Under the pieces are notes generated by a model. That model was not told the origin of the DNA and searched no databases. It saw only the letters and a list, made by a program, of their open reading frames with translations. 11,296 nucleotides of DNA from an uncultured Alcanivoracaceae bacterium. Lineage in GTDB: Bacteria > Pseudomonadota > Gammaproteobacteria > Pseudomonadales > Alcanivoracaceae. The stretch spans positions 1 to 11,296 of the forward strand of contig CALEAR010000177.1 in assembly GCA_937943665.1 (NCBI GenBank), written 5' to 3'. The first letter of the stretch is position 1; every line of letters begins with the position of its first letter. This document shows, one piece after another, positions 1 through 7,739 of the stretch. The translations under genes and the position numbers were made by a program.

Positions 1-1
1 A

Positions 2-718
2 GGCCCTGCCCCCACCTCTATTTTGCCCGTGGAACCACGGCTACAGGATTACTTTTTGCATTTAGAGGCAGAAGACGCCTTAGCCACAACAAATGAGCCT
101 TGGGTTTCCCCCAACGGGGAGCTTAACCTATCTGCCATGGAAGATGCCGAACCCCAGCAGCTCTTAGCCACGGAAGCTTTCCGCCTGTGGGAACCAGGAT
201 TAGAAGCCATTGCCCCCGTGGTGTGGTTAGGCCAAGAGGAAACTTGGTTGGATCAGGTGCATCAAGAATATTTAGATATTGGCCATTTGCTTGGTAAAGA
301 GCGCTTAGCCAAAAAACAATGGCGGCAGTTCCATCGCACTATTCAAGCCGTACAAAAGGAACTTCAAAGCCACAAGGCGGCATTGGTGCTCTTTTATCAT
401 AATGGCACCTATTATGCCCATGGGGAGCACCCCAATGTGAAAACACTACAGCACGTGTTTGGATTAACCTTGGCAGATGAGCACCTAGCTGCTGAAAAGA
501 AGGTGGTGGATGCTTCCTACTTGCGTTATTTACAGCCCGATGTGGTTATTATCTTTAGTGAAACCGGCGATCATGAAGAATTGCCCGAAGAAGCGGCATA
601 CCCAGTGGCAACGCCTAAGGTGATAGCACTCTCCCAATCCTTATGGGAGGCCGCGGAACTGAGCCCCTCTTCCCTTCAGGGGCTGGCTAAAAGTCTACGC
701 GATGCGCAGGCCCCTTAG
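2..718 (+). CDS. Siderophore-type ABC transporter substrate-binding protein, 3' part
   Basis: The reading frame is open to the left edge, so the gene starts outside the window. The TTG at 23 is the first possible start inside, but no ribosome binding site precedes it. The visible part resembles the periplasmic binding protein family of iron-siderophore and haem importers (TroA/FatB/CeuE fold). Shared features are a 'LEAIAPVV' strand followed by a long helix ending in 'IGHLLGKERLAKKQ', a central 'AALVLFYHNGTYYAHG' strand-turn, a 'YLRYLQPDVVIIF' segment matching the family's 'E-x-L-x-x-x-NPDvIiv' block, and a C-terminal 'KVIALSQSLW...SPSSLQGL' end. It would bind a ferric chelate in the periplasm and deliver it to an inner-membrane permease. 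Neither permease nor ATPase lies in the window. It converges on filF. A vitamin B12 or haem binding protein of the same fold is an alternative. The family is fairly sure; the substrate is inferred. Confidence 0.65.
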   Translation, partial: GPAPTSILPVEPRLQDYFLHLEAEDALATTNEPWVSPNGELNLSAMEDAEPQQLLATEAFRLWEPGLEAIAPVVWLGQEETWLDQVHQEYLDIGHLLGKERLAKKQWRQFHRTIQAVQKELQSHKAALVLFYHNGTYYAHGEHPNVKTLQHVFGLTLADEHLAAEKKVVDASYLRYLQPDVVIIFSETGDHEELPEEAAYPVATPKVIALSQSLWEAAELSPSSLQGLAKSLRDAQAP

Positions 719-725
719 GGGCCTG
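707..725. terminator. GC-rich hairpin between convergent genes
   Basis: Perfect 8-bp stem CAGGCCCC/GGGGCCTG around a TTA loop. It contains the TAG stop codon (716-718) of the plus-strand gene and ends 2 bp before the complement of the filF stop codon (728-730). It can form in both transcripts and could serve both as a 3' end. There is no T-run on either side, so it is not a classic intrinsic terminator; it may act as a 3' stability hairpin or with Rho. Confidence 0.5.
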
Positions 726-727
726 AG

Positions 728-2800
728 TTAAGGGCAGCTCTGAAAATGCATATAGGCGGAGCCTTGGGCATACACTAAGGCTTCTTTAAGCGCCTGATCT
801 GAGTTATTACGAGCCTCCTCTAAGGCTTTCAACGCCCAATAATTACCCACCCACCCTGCGCTTTGTTGGCTTTTGAAGTTGGCATCCGATAACCGATAAA
901 AACGGTTTTCATTGCCTTCACAGGAACGTAAATCCAAGCGACCTTGAGTTTCTATACCGTATAAGTGCTCGCGATCCTCATCCTCTAACAAGGTCTCATC
1001 ATCAAAAATAATGGTAAAAATAGCGCTTTCAGGGAATCTAGCTCCCTCATCGGAATACAGTTGGGTGTGGCTCACATAACCCACGGGGCGTGAAGTATTC
1101 GATGTTTCATAAACATATAAGTGCCCTTCGGCTTCCTGTACCTTGAGTTCAAGTTCAAGCAAGGGCTTATGGAATTGGTACACATCAATTTCAATGATCG
1201 CATCACCCACTTGGGCCCCCCCTTGCCCCACAGAGAGATCCGTTTCAAAGCGTTGGCTAATGGGATAATTCGCATGATCATTTTCGAGAATAGAGACACA
1301 GCCATCCTCGTCATCATCCGCACAACCACGCATTAAGGTAAATGTGAAGGTTTGCCCAGCTAGCTGATCAAAAACCGCTTGATGCAACTGTGTGCTACCG
1401 TAGGAAGTGCGTATCACACGTACAGGTGCAGCCTCTTGAGAATGATCTTGCAACAATTGGCTCACCGAAGCACCCAGAAATTCACCAGTGAATCGGCCTA
1501 GCTCCTCCCCTTTTGGGTGCTTGCTCGAATTAAGCCCTGGAAACATCATATCCACATCGCTTTTATTAACTTCTCGAGGCTCCCACACCACCCCATCAAG
1601 AACACTGGATGATAAAAATTTACCGGTTAGCGTTATGTCCGTGGGTTCAGGATCTTCATAAATCCAATTCCCATCAGTGATATCCGCGAGGAATTTAGGC
1701 GGAGAAATTTCCTTTCCCTTTAAGGACAAATCAAGTTCTAGCTTGTCTGAGATGGGGCTAAGATCCGAGCCCGCTTTCACCGCCAATAAATCACGGTAAA
1801 TAAAACCTGATTCATTTTCGCGAATATTAACACCACTGAATAAAGTAGCAGTGGCAAAGCCTTTCACAGCGCCGTTGGGAAACACCAATAGCTCACCCCC
1901 TAACTGGCCTAAGCGATTAGGGTTAGGTGCTAAGGGCACTTCATCGCTAACAAGAAGCGCCAACAAACGCTGATCTTGATAACTTAGCGCAATATTCCCT
2001 GCACGCGTGGCATTCATGGCGAAGTGCAAGCTTGCTTTAAGATCTTCTGGGGATTGGCCGCTATCCGTGTTAACAAAGTCTTCACACACATTGGCACCAG
2101 CGTTTGAAACAATGGCTCCCTGTTCTATTTTCTGAATGAGTGCCTCCCAGCTTGATAAATCACCGGTTTCCAATGCACTGGAGAGAGCGCTTAAATCCGC
2201 TTGTTCATTGGCCACGGCATTATCGAGGGCATCATTAAAGCATTGAGCAAAGGAAACAGGCTCATGGATGTAATCGCCCTGTACATCGCCAGCATCTAAG
2301 CGCGAAAGCAAGGCCAAATGATTCTCCACCGAAGCCACATCCGCTCGGCGTGGGCTATCAATCACATCGGCCCAGGTTAAGCGCACTAGCTCCCTCTCAG
2401 ACCCTGTATTAAGTGTCACTCGGCTCATGGCGGGCAAATACGCCTTACCGAGTTCCACATGGTGGCCGCCATCGGTGGCACGGCCAAGGTAAAAAGTGAT
2501 TTCCTCTGCATTTCCAGGACAAGCAGCCATGCCGGCTGGCACCTCTAAGCCTCTACTGGTTTCGGTGTCCTCAAGGCGAATATATTCTAAGGAGCTGCCG
2601 CACACATAACCCAGGCCACCCACCACTGGGCCGCTAAGCTCTACTAAAAGATCACCCGCTGCTTCCACACGGCAATTAGCGCCGATGGGGCAATCATCCG
2701 CCCCCAAGCCGCTAAAATCTTCTTTGCCATCACAAGCCATTAATCCTAGGCTTAAGCCTATTAAAAGCGCACCTTTCCAACATTCAAAGAGGCGTTTCAT
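728..2800 (-). CDS. filF: FilF-like large cysteine-rich lipoprotein
   Basis: A 690-residue protein starting at the ATG at 2800, which has a GGAG 6 bases upstream; an in-frame GTG at 2812 overlaps that site and is rejected. The N-terminus is a lipoprotein signal: a hydrophobic stretch ending in the lipobox Leu-Met-Ala-Cys with Cys23. The residue after the cysteine is Asp, which in enteric bacteria favours retention in the inner membrane. The mature part is acidic and has ten cysteines besides Cys23 (about residues 37, 43, 67, 94, 187, 239, a pair near 490-500 in an Asp-rich 'CADDDEDGC' loop, one near the C-terminus, and one two residues before the end). That even number suits disulfides outside the cytoplasm. 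I recognise no enzyme motif. Its place as last gene of the cluster, 58 bp after filE, matches FilF, annotated elsewhere as a putative pilus assembly protein. Family call rests on position and lipoprotein nature; function unknown. Confidence 0.65.
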   Translation of the reverse strand: MKRLFECWKGALLIGLSLGLMACDGKEDFSGLGADDCPIGANCRVEAAGDLLVELSGPVVGGLGYVCGSSLEYIRLEDTETSRGLEVPAGMAACPGNAEEITFYLGRATDGGHHVELGKAYLPAMSRVTLNTGSERELVRLTWADVIDSPRRADVASVENHLALLSRLDAGDVQGDYIHEPVSFAQCFNDALDNAVANEQADLSALSSALETGDLSSWEALIQKIEQGAIVSNAGANVCEDFVNTDSGQSPEDLKASLHFAMNATRAGNIALSYQDQRLLALLVSDEVPLAPNPNRLGQLGGELLVFPNGAVKGFATATLFSGVNIRENESGFIYRDLLAVKAGSDLSPISDKLELDLSLKGKEISPPKFLADITDGNWIYEDPEPTDITLTGKFLSSSVLDGVVWEPREVNKSDVDMMFPGLNSSKHPKGEELGRFTGEFLGASVSQLLQDHSQEAAPVRVIRTSYGSTQLHQAVFDQLAGQTFTFTLMRGCADDDEDGCVSILENDHANYPISQRFETDLSVGQGGAQVGDAIIEIDVYQFHKPLLELELKVQEAEGHLYVYETSNTSRPVGYVSHTQLYSDEGARFPESAIFTIIFDDETLLEDEDREHLYGIETQGRLDLRSCEGNENRFYRLSDANFKSQQSAGWVGNYWALKALEEARNNSDQALKEALVYAQGSAYMHFQSCP

Positions 2801-2806
2801 GACGTT

Positions 2807-2810
2807 CTCC
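2807..2810 (-). promoter_or_regulatory. Ribosome binding site that fixes the filF start
   Basis: GGAG on the minus strand, 6 bases before the ATG at 2800. It lies inside the 12-base extension that a GTG start at 2812 would translate, so the ATG is the better start, giving a typical MKR lipoprotein signal peptide. Confidence 0.7.
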
Positions 2811-2858
2811 ACACTGGGCTTTTAGCCACTAAAAAAATCAATTGTTGTTTTCTGTTTT

Positions 2859-3839
2859 TTATTGCAATGATTGTAGCTGCACCACGCCATTCACACTTAA
2901 TTGATGGCCAGGTTCCACCTCAAAGGGGAGCGCCTCTTGTTGGCCCTCTGCATAAGCTAAATACACCAACAAGTAACGCATGGAGGGGGATACCGCCATC
3001 ACACCTTCCACATAGCCGTGGCGAGCCCATGTTTCTGGGTAGCGCTTACTAAACACATTCCCCACATGGAGTTCTGGCTTTCCCTCAGCATTTAAAAATA
3101 ATAGCTGCGGGTGTAAATAATGCTTTTGCTTTTTATAACTTCTCACCACAAGAGCGGAAGCCTCCTTCGGTAGCTCGTACACACGCACGGGCCAACGAGG
3201 CCCTTCTGATACCAAGCTAAAACCTTGCGCTTGTGAGGCGCTAAAGCTGGCATCCACTTTGCTACCCACAGGCAGTGGTTGTGCTTGGGACATTAAATGG
3301 GCACAGCAGCGGCCATCAATGGCTACGGTGGTTTCCACATAGGTATCAGGCACCCATTGAAAATCCTCATGCTGTGCCCGCGCCTCACGTTCAGCCAAGT
3401 CGTAAGCTTTCACCTTATTAGCATCATAACGCTGACGCACCAGTTGGCCATCCGCTCCTGGAAACACCACAAAACGCTCATCTTCTTCCTCTAGCAGGGT
3501 TTCTATATCTTCCTGTGATGGAGGTTGGCTAGCATCCCCCACAATGGCGTAATCAGCGTCTGTGGAGGTTTCTGTCACGCGCTTGCCAAAGGGCCCGAAG
3601 GGATGAGCGCTTTGCTCTGCCATCACCTCTGTGGCCTGTGCGGCGGGCTGTTCCTCTGTGGAGGAAGCCTCCTTCTCATCTTCCGCGGCGTCAGCCGCTT
3701 TGGCACTTTGGCTTGGCTGTCTTTCCACCGTGTGCACGCGCCCTGTTTCATCCACATAGGAATAAAAACCAGGTGCATTGGGATCCTTAGCACAGGCCCC
3801 TAGGAACAACACGGAAAATAAGCACAAAACCCTTTTCAT
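2859..3839 (-). CDS. filE: FilE-like lipoprotein
   Basis: A 326-residue protein with a short lipoprotein signal ending in Leu-Gly-Ala-Cys (Cys16) followed by Ala, which predicts outer-membrane sorting. Right after the cysteine comes 'GFYSYVDETGRVHTV', resembling the DUF4124 start (Y-x-Y-x-D-x-x-G-x-x-x). Residues about 45-75 are a Glu/Ala-rich, low-complexity linker. The C-terminal half (about 200-310) has strands ending in 'RYLLVYLAYA', which recalls MalM-type periplasmic proteins; I hold that loosely. A vicinal Cys pair ('RCCAH') lies near residue 178. The ATG is only 5 bp after the filD stop and has no visible ribosome binding site, which suggests translational coupling to filD. Position between the FadL gene and filF matches FilE. 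The molecular role is unknown; an accessory to the neighbouring barrels is an inference. Confidence 0.65.
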   Translation of the reverse strand: MKRVLCLFSVLFLGACAKDPNAPGFYSYVDETGRVHTVERQPSQSAKAADAAEDEKEASSTEEQPAAQATEVMAEQSAHPFGPFGKRVTETSTDADYAIVGDASQPPSQEDIETLLEEEDERFVVFPGADGQLVRQRYDANKVKAYDLAEREARAQHEDFQWVPDTYVETTVAIDGRCCAHLMSQAQPLPVGSKVDASFSASQAQGFSLVSEGPRWPVRVYELPKEASALVVRSYKKQKHYLHPQLLFLNAEGKPELHVGNVFSKRYPETWARHGYVEGVMAVSPSMRYLLVYLAYAEGQQEALPFEVEPGHQLSVNGVVQLQSLQ

Positions 3840-3844
3840 AAGCG

Positions 3845-5510
3845 TTAAAAACGTGTTCTAAAGGCTAAACCAAGCACAATAATTTCTGCTTTGGTTTTAA
3901 TATCCAAGCCCGCATAGGGGTTATACACCATGTTACCTATGCCTTCACTATTGGCCGCAGTACTACTGTTAGCGGGGATACTATCCTTGCTGTGCAAGTA
4001 GGCCGCTGCTAAATCAATTTCTGTGTTTTTATCCCAACGATACCCCAAGCCCACACCAAATAAATGAGCATCGTTAATGGGCACCATGGGGGAGCGTTTA
4101 TTCATGGGAATGGCAGAGGCCCGTGGCTCAAAACCGGCACGCAGAGCTATACGCTCGTTCAAACTGTATTCAGCACCAAAAGCGAGGTTCCAAGTGCTTT
4201 GAAAGCCCAAAGGGTAGCGCAAGCTAGTACTGGTGGAGCCTGGTGAGAATAAGCGCGCCAAGGATAAGGCCGCGTTGGTTCTATCAAACTGGAAGTTGAA
4301 GGCATCCCAGGATTTATAATCCACCCACACGGCATCCATATTAAACTGTAACTTTTCCATGGGTTTAAATTTAATCCCCGTTTGGAAATGCGCCGGCATG
4401 GTGAGATCCATGTTTAACATGCCCGTATCTTCATCACCAATACGAGCAGGAATACCTAAAACGGCCAAGGCAATTTGCCCGGTGGGGCTGCTACCAATGC
4501 CATTAATGGTTTCTTTGGCCGCATTGGAATACTTAATGCTGTATTTCCCCTTCATATGCACCTTGGTGGGAGCATGCCAAACAGCACCCCAAGCAAACCT
4601 ATCATTCGGCTCCCACAATATGCCTAAATTATAAGAAGGGCTAAAGCGCTGATCCATTTGCACATCTAGGCTGGCCAAGCTCTTAAAGGGGCCCAAACCT
4701 TCTTGGGGATTACAAATACCGAATAACAAAATATCTAAGGCGAAGTTAGATTCCCCCTTAAAGGGCGCACAAATACTTTCATCCATGATGCGTGCAAACC
4801 CCATAAGCTCGTTGGGAGTACGGAAATCGGTTTCTAACGCCACCCCTTGGTAAGAAAAACCAATGGAAGCACCAATGGAAAGGGTATCGCTTACCTCATA
4901 CCCCACAGAGGGGGAAAGATAAGTAATGCGGTTTAAGGCCACACGTTTACCCATAAAGCTACCAGGGTCATCCTCATCGCGGTAAAACCCCGCCGCCATG
5001 GGCAAATAGGTGGCGGTGGCAAAGGTAAATTTAGACCCCTCAGGTTTAATGGAAAAAGAAGGTACAGGGCCTGCCACCAGTGGACCTGGCGGCAAGTTCA
5101 CTACATCGTTCACCACGGGCAAATACAAAGAAACCCCTTTAATGGTGCTTTTGCTTTCTTGGAAGTTGTAGCACACATCGGAGCCGCTATCCGCTGGGTC
5201 CGAGCACACCACAGGATCATCGGAATAGCCAAACACGTTATACCCTGGCGGAGCACTGAACTTGCTCTGCACATTCATATCCACTGCTAAGAATTGCAGA
5301 TCCATGCGGCGACCATCTAATTTGGCCAAGCCCGCAGGGTTATAATGCACCGCCATAATGCCGGGCGGATCTGCTGTTACCGCGTTACCCAAGCTCAGTG
5401 CTCGAATATCAGGGCCAATGTTAGTGGCAAGCTGAGCCTGCCCCGCCAAAGGCCGCCAATGCCCATGGCCTTAGTAAACGACTCACACTTAGGTTGATAT
5501 TATTTTTCAT
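3845..5510 (-). CDS. filD: FilD-like FadL/OmpP1-family outer-membrane transporter, apparent frameshift in signal peptide
   Basis: The long frame (from a TTG at 5449, 534 residues) encodes a FadL-type barrel. It starts with the family's N-terminal plug block 'ALSLGNAVTADPPG...HYNPAGLAKL', continues with alternating strands, and ends in 'LGLAFRTRF', whose final Phe fits the barrel assembly signal. A loop near residues 60-75 holds a Cys pair. FadL proteins admit hydrophobic molecules such as long-chain fatty acids. The TTG has no ribosome binding site and leaves no signal peptide. Another frame opens at ATG 5510 (an AGG lies 8 bases upstream) and encodes a good signal peptide, 'MKNNINLSVSRLLRPWALAA', but stops at 5421. 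Removing one base from the TTT at 5450-5448 joins the two, giving '...ALAALAGQAQLA'. So the gene is either frameshifted or carries a sequencing error. It lies 66 bp after filC and 5 bp before filE. Confidence 0.8.
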
Positions 5511-5576
5511 TCTTATTGCCTAACTCAGAGAAGGGCCGCTGCACTAAGCAGCAGGGAGCAAATCTTTACATACGAA

Positions 5577-6617
5577 TTAAGCACCGGGTTTTAGCCCTGA
5601 AATATCAATGGGCGTGGACACCCCTAACAACACATCAGGTGAGTCCTCGGTTAAACCAAACCCCATACTCACATTCACAATTCTATTTTTTGGGGTTCGC
5701 AAACCTAAAGACGTGTTAATAACACTGGTGGTGGAATCCGGTGATTTACCCACCCCATCATTAAAGTAAAACGTAGAGGCAAAGTTATAAGATTGCTGAT
5801 AACTAGCACTCACCGACACCTCGTAAGAAAGGGAGTAAGCCAGCCCCATGGAGAAGTTAATACTGTCCCCTGCTTCCACACGATTGAGCACACGATTACT
5901 TTGCCCACGTCGTTGATTCAGCCCCGTGGCTTTAAAGGCATAGGTATAACCTGTGGAAGCAAACAGCACCACAGGGTCAATCACCTTACTGAAGCTGGCA
6001 CCCGCGCCCAGTGAGTAATACCCCTTACCGCCTGATAAATCTTTATTGGGGTTAATTTCATAGGGGCTATCCCCTGTGGCTGTGGATAAGGTGGAATAAA
6101 GCGTGGTATTAATGCCACCTGGGCGCACAGGAAAGGGCTGCCAACGCAAGCCAAAACTCACATCCCCGAGCACCGGTTCTTGGTTGGAACGGCGCGTATC
6201 ATACTTATAGTGCACCGGCACCCGTGTATTAAAGGTAATGTTATCTTTAATACCATAATCAAAGGAAAGGCTAGCACCAAAGGCGTGCTGGGCATCGTTT
6301 TCAATTTGGAAGCGGGTAATACCGTTCTCGCCCACATCAATATCAATGGCATCGTTACGGTAATAACTGTAATCCCCTGAGAAATAAAGGGACATTTGTC
6401 CTGCTCGCAATAGGGAATATTGTTTTTCCGTGGCTTGGAAAACTTCCTCTAGGTTTTCCTCTGATGAGGCATCCCCCTCTTGCTGTTGTAGCGCTTGGCG
6501 AGCGGCCTCTTTATCATCTGCAGCTTGTTGCGCTTGCTCCCCATGGGCGTGAGCATGGAACAATAAGGCTGAGGCCCCCAACAATACGGGCATTAAGTGG
6601 TTCTGCGTTTTGCTCAT
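5577..6617 (-). CDS. filC: FilC-like outer-membrane beta-barrel protein
   Basis: A 346-residue protein. Residues 1-25 form a Sec signal peptide ending in 'HAHA'. Residues about 27-70 are rich in Gln, Glu and Ala and look helical, possibly coiled-coil, ending in 'EVFQATEKQYSLL'. The rest, from about residue 73, is a run of amphipathic strands with Tyr/Phe/Gly periodicity ('SLYFSGDYSYY', 'GASLSFDYGI', 'SINFSMGLAYSL', 'VNVSMGFGLTEDSPDVLLGV'). The last block resembles the small barrel family often labelled 'transporter' (PF13557-like). Unlike most such barrels it does not end in an aromatic residue but in 'ISGLKPGA'. It follows filB by 51 bp and precedes filD, the position of FilC. The likely site is the outer membrane; the cargo is unknown. 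Confidence 0.7.
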   Translation of the reverse strand: MSKTQNHLMPVLLGASALLFHAHAHGEQAQQAADDKEAARQALQQQEGDASSEENLEEVFQATEKQYSLLRAGQMSLYFSGDYSYYRNDAIDIDVGENGITRFQIENDAQHAFGASLSFDYGIKDNITFNTRVPVHYKYDTRRSNQEPVLGDVSFGLRWQPFPVRPGGINTTLYSTLSTATGDSPYEINPNKDLSGGKGYYSLGAGASFSKVIDPVVLFASTGYTYAFKATGLNQRRGQSNRVLNRVEAGDSINFSMGLAYSLSYEVSVSASYQQSYNFASTFYFNDGVGKSPDSTTSVINTSLGLRTPKNRIVNVSMGFGLTEDSPDVLLGVSTPIDISGLKPGA

Positions 6618-6668
6618 TCAACTATCCATCTTATTATTATTGCCACCAATGTTTTGCATCCACATTCA

Positions 6669-7484
6669 CTACTTGCTTCGCATGTAGGTTCGAGTGGGCA
6701 CATGCAATCGTTCATCCTTTCCAGTTTGTGGGTTTTCCCAAAGCACTGGTACCACAGTGGCTGCCCTATCCGCCCAGTTTTCTAACCACGGAGAAAAGGG
6801 CTCAAACTCATACATAGCAAGGTGGCTAATGGTTTGTTCATCCACCTGGCGAAGATCATAATCTGTGAGCGCTAAATCCTCCTGAGGCTCATAGCCATCG
6901 GGGAAGATGATGTACACCACATTTTGATCCCAAATTTTCTCGAACAAGGTTTCAGTAAAACTTAAGTTACCCATGGCAGGATCCGCCACATAAAAATGGC
7001 CATTTTGGTAATCACGTAACACCACAAAGTGTTTAAAGCCCGCGTAATCAATGGGCACAATGGCAGGATGCTCTAAGGTTTTTAAATCTTCCAACTTAGC
7101 ACGGAACCCCCCACTAGGATGGCCCAAGGCGGTGGCTAAGCGGCGCATATCTAACAGAGAAAACCCTCGGCGCTGTACAATTTTTTCTGTTTCACCAAAC
7201 TGCAACAACCCTTCCATTACTTGGCGTTCTGTGTAGTTACGCCCCAAATAATGGTTTAACAAGGTGGTCATGGCGGCAGAACCGCAAGAATAATCGTACT
7301 GCTGGCGCACCACATTGCTGAAACGAAAATCAGACACGGGCTGGGGCGCAATGTTGTGCTCCCAAATACGAGAATCTTTAATGTGATGTTCGTAGAAAAT
7401 GGCGCCTGGCTCTGGTTCTTTCACCTCGGCCACTTGCGTGGCAGCAAAAAAAACCAAAGCAACCCCAAGAATGACCTCTAGCAT
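6669..7484 (-). CDS. filB: FilB-like C39-type cysteine peptidase, membrane-anchored or secreted
   Basis: A 271-residue protein. Residues 3-17 are strongly hydrophobic, a signal peptide or signal anchor, so the enzyme should face the periplasm. The peptidase C39 fold covers about residues 55-195. 'QQYDYSCGSAAMTTLL' holds the oxyanion glutamine (Gln61) and nucleophile Cys67, 'GFKHFVVL' holds His152, and 'YVADPAMG' holds Asp168, in the right order and spacing for C39 peptidases of bacteriocin exporters. There is no membrane or ATPase part, so this is a stand-alone peptidase. About 80 residues follow without a known motif. The ATG at 7484 is preceded by a G-rich stretch (AGGTGGGGGTGG). It is the first gene after the long gap behind filA; the same pairing of a secreted DUF6160-like protein and a C39 peptidase marks the fil cluster. 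FilA proteins are its most likely substrates; that is inference. Confidence 0.85.
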   Translation of the reverse strand: MLEVILGVALVFFAATQVAEVKEPEPGAIFYEHHIKDSRIWEHNIAPQPVSDFRFSNVVRQQYDYSCGSAAMTTLLNHYLGRNYTERQVMEGLLQFGETEKIVQRRGFSLLDMRRLATALGHPSGGFRAKLEDLKTLEHPAIVPIDYAGFKHFVVLRDYQNGHFYVADPAMGNLSFTETLFEKIWDQNVVYIIFPDGYEPQEDLALTDYDLRQVDEQTISHLAMYEFEPFSPWLENWADRAATVVPVLWENPQTGKDERLHVPTRTYMRSK

Positions 7485-7634
7485 GAAGCCACCCCCACCT
7501 TAGAAAGGCCTAGTATGCTTATCGCCCTTCCAACCAACCAACGGATACTTATACGCATTAGTCGCCCACAAGGAGTTATTGTTGTTTTAATATTTTTTTA
7601 TTAGCTCAAAAAGAGATTAAGCGTTCTGTATTAC

Positions 7635-7645
7635 AAAAAAAAAAA
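7635..7645. repeat. A11/T11 homopolymer
   Basis: Eleven consecutive A on the plus strand, so eleven U in the filA-filB transcript. I find no stable hairpin directly upstream in the minus-strand sense, so it is not a simple terminator tail. It lies outside any coding frame. Confidence 0.85.
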
Positions 7646-7683
7646 GAATACTCGGCGAATTTATAAGAAAGCCCCCACAAATG

Positions 7684-7709
7684 CAAAGACCCGGCGTACC
7701 GGGTCTTTG
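7684..7709 (-). terminator. filA: Terminator or attenuator hairpin after filA
   Basis: Perfect 11-bp stem CAAAGACCCGG/CCGGGTCTTTG with a 4-base loop, starting 30 bp after the filA stop codon. The 3' arm ends in TCTTTG and is followed by CATTTG, a weak U-rich tail. It probably stops much of the filA transcription before filB, which would make FilA far more abundant than FilB-FilF. Confidence 0.7.
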
Positions 7710-7739
7710 GGCTTTACTGCCAATGGCAAGAAAAAGCTA

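Larger units (their letters stand above)
7485..7739. other. Gap between filA and filB with hairpin and A11 tract
   Basis: 255 bp without a gene. It holds the hairpin at 7684-7709, the A11 tract at 7635-7645 (T11 in the transcript), and an AT-rich stretch at about 7585-7605. A TATAAG-like element on the minus strand near 7548-7553 might be a -10 box for filB, but no good -35 matches it. Confidence 0.5.

Noticed and set aside
2801..2812. GTG at 2812 as the start of filF
   Set aside because: It overlaps the GGAG ribosome binding site of the ATG at 2800 and adds residues in front of a normal lipoprotein signal.
3845..5449. TTG at 5449 as the true start of filD
   Set aside because: No ribosome binding site, no signal peptide for an outer-membrane protein, and a well-formed signal peptide exists in the neighbouring frame.
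5538..5552. Hairpin GCTGC/GCAGC between filC and filD as a terminator
   Set aside because: Only 5 bp with no T-run after it on the minus strand; the flanking genes appear to form one transcript.
6464..6817. Plus-strand frames of 60-117 residues overlapping filB, filC and others
   Set aside because: They lie opposite genes with clear family features, have no ribosome binding sites and show no recognisable protein character.
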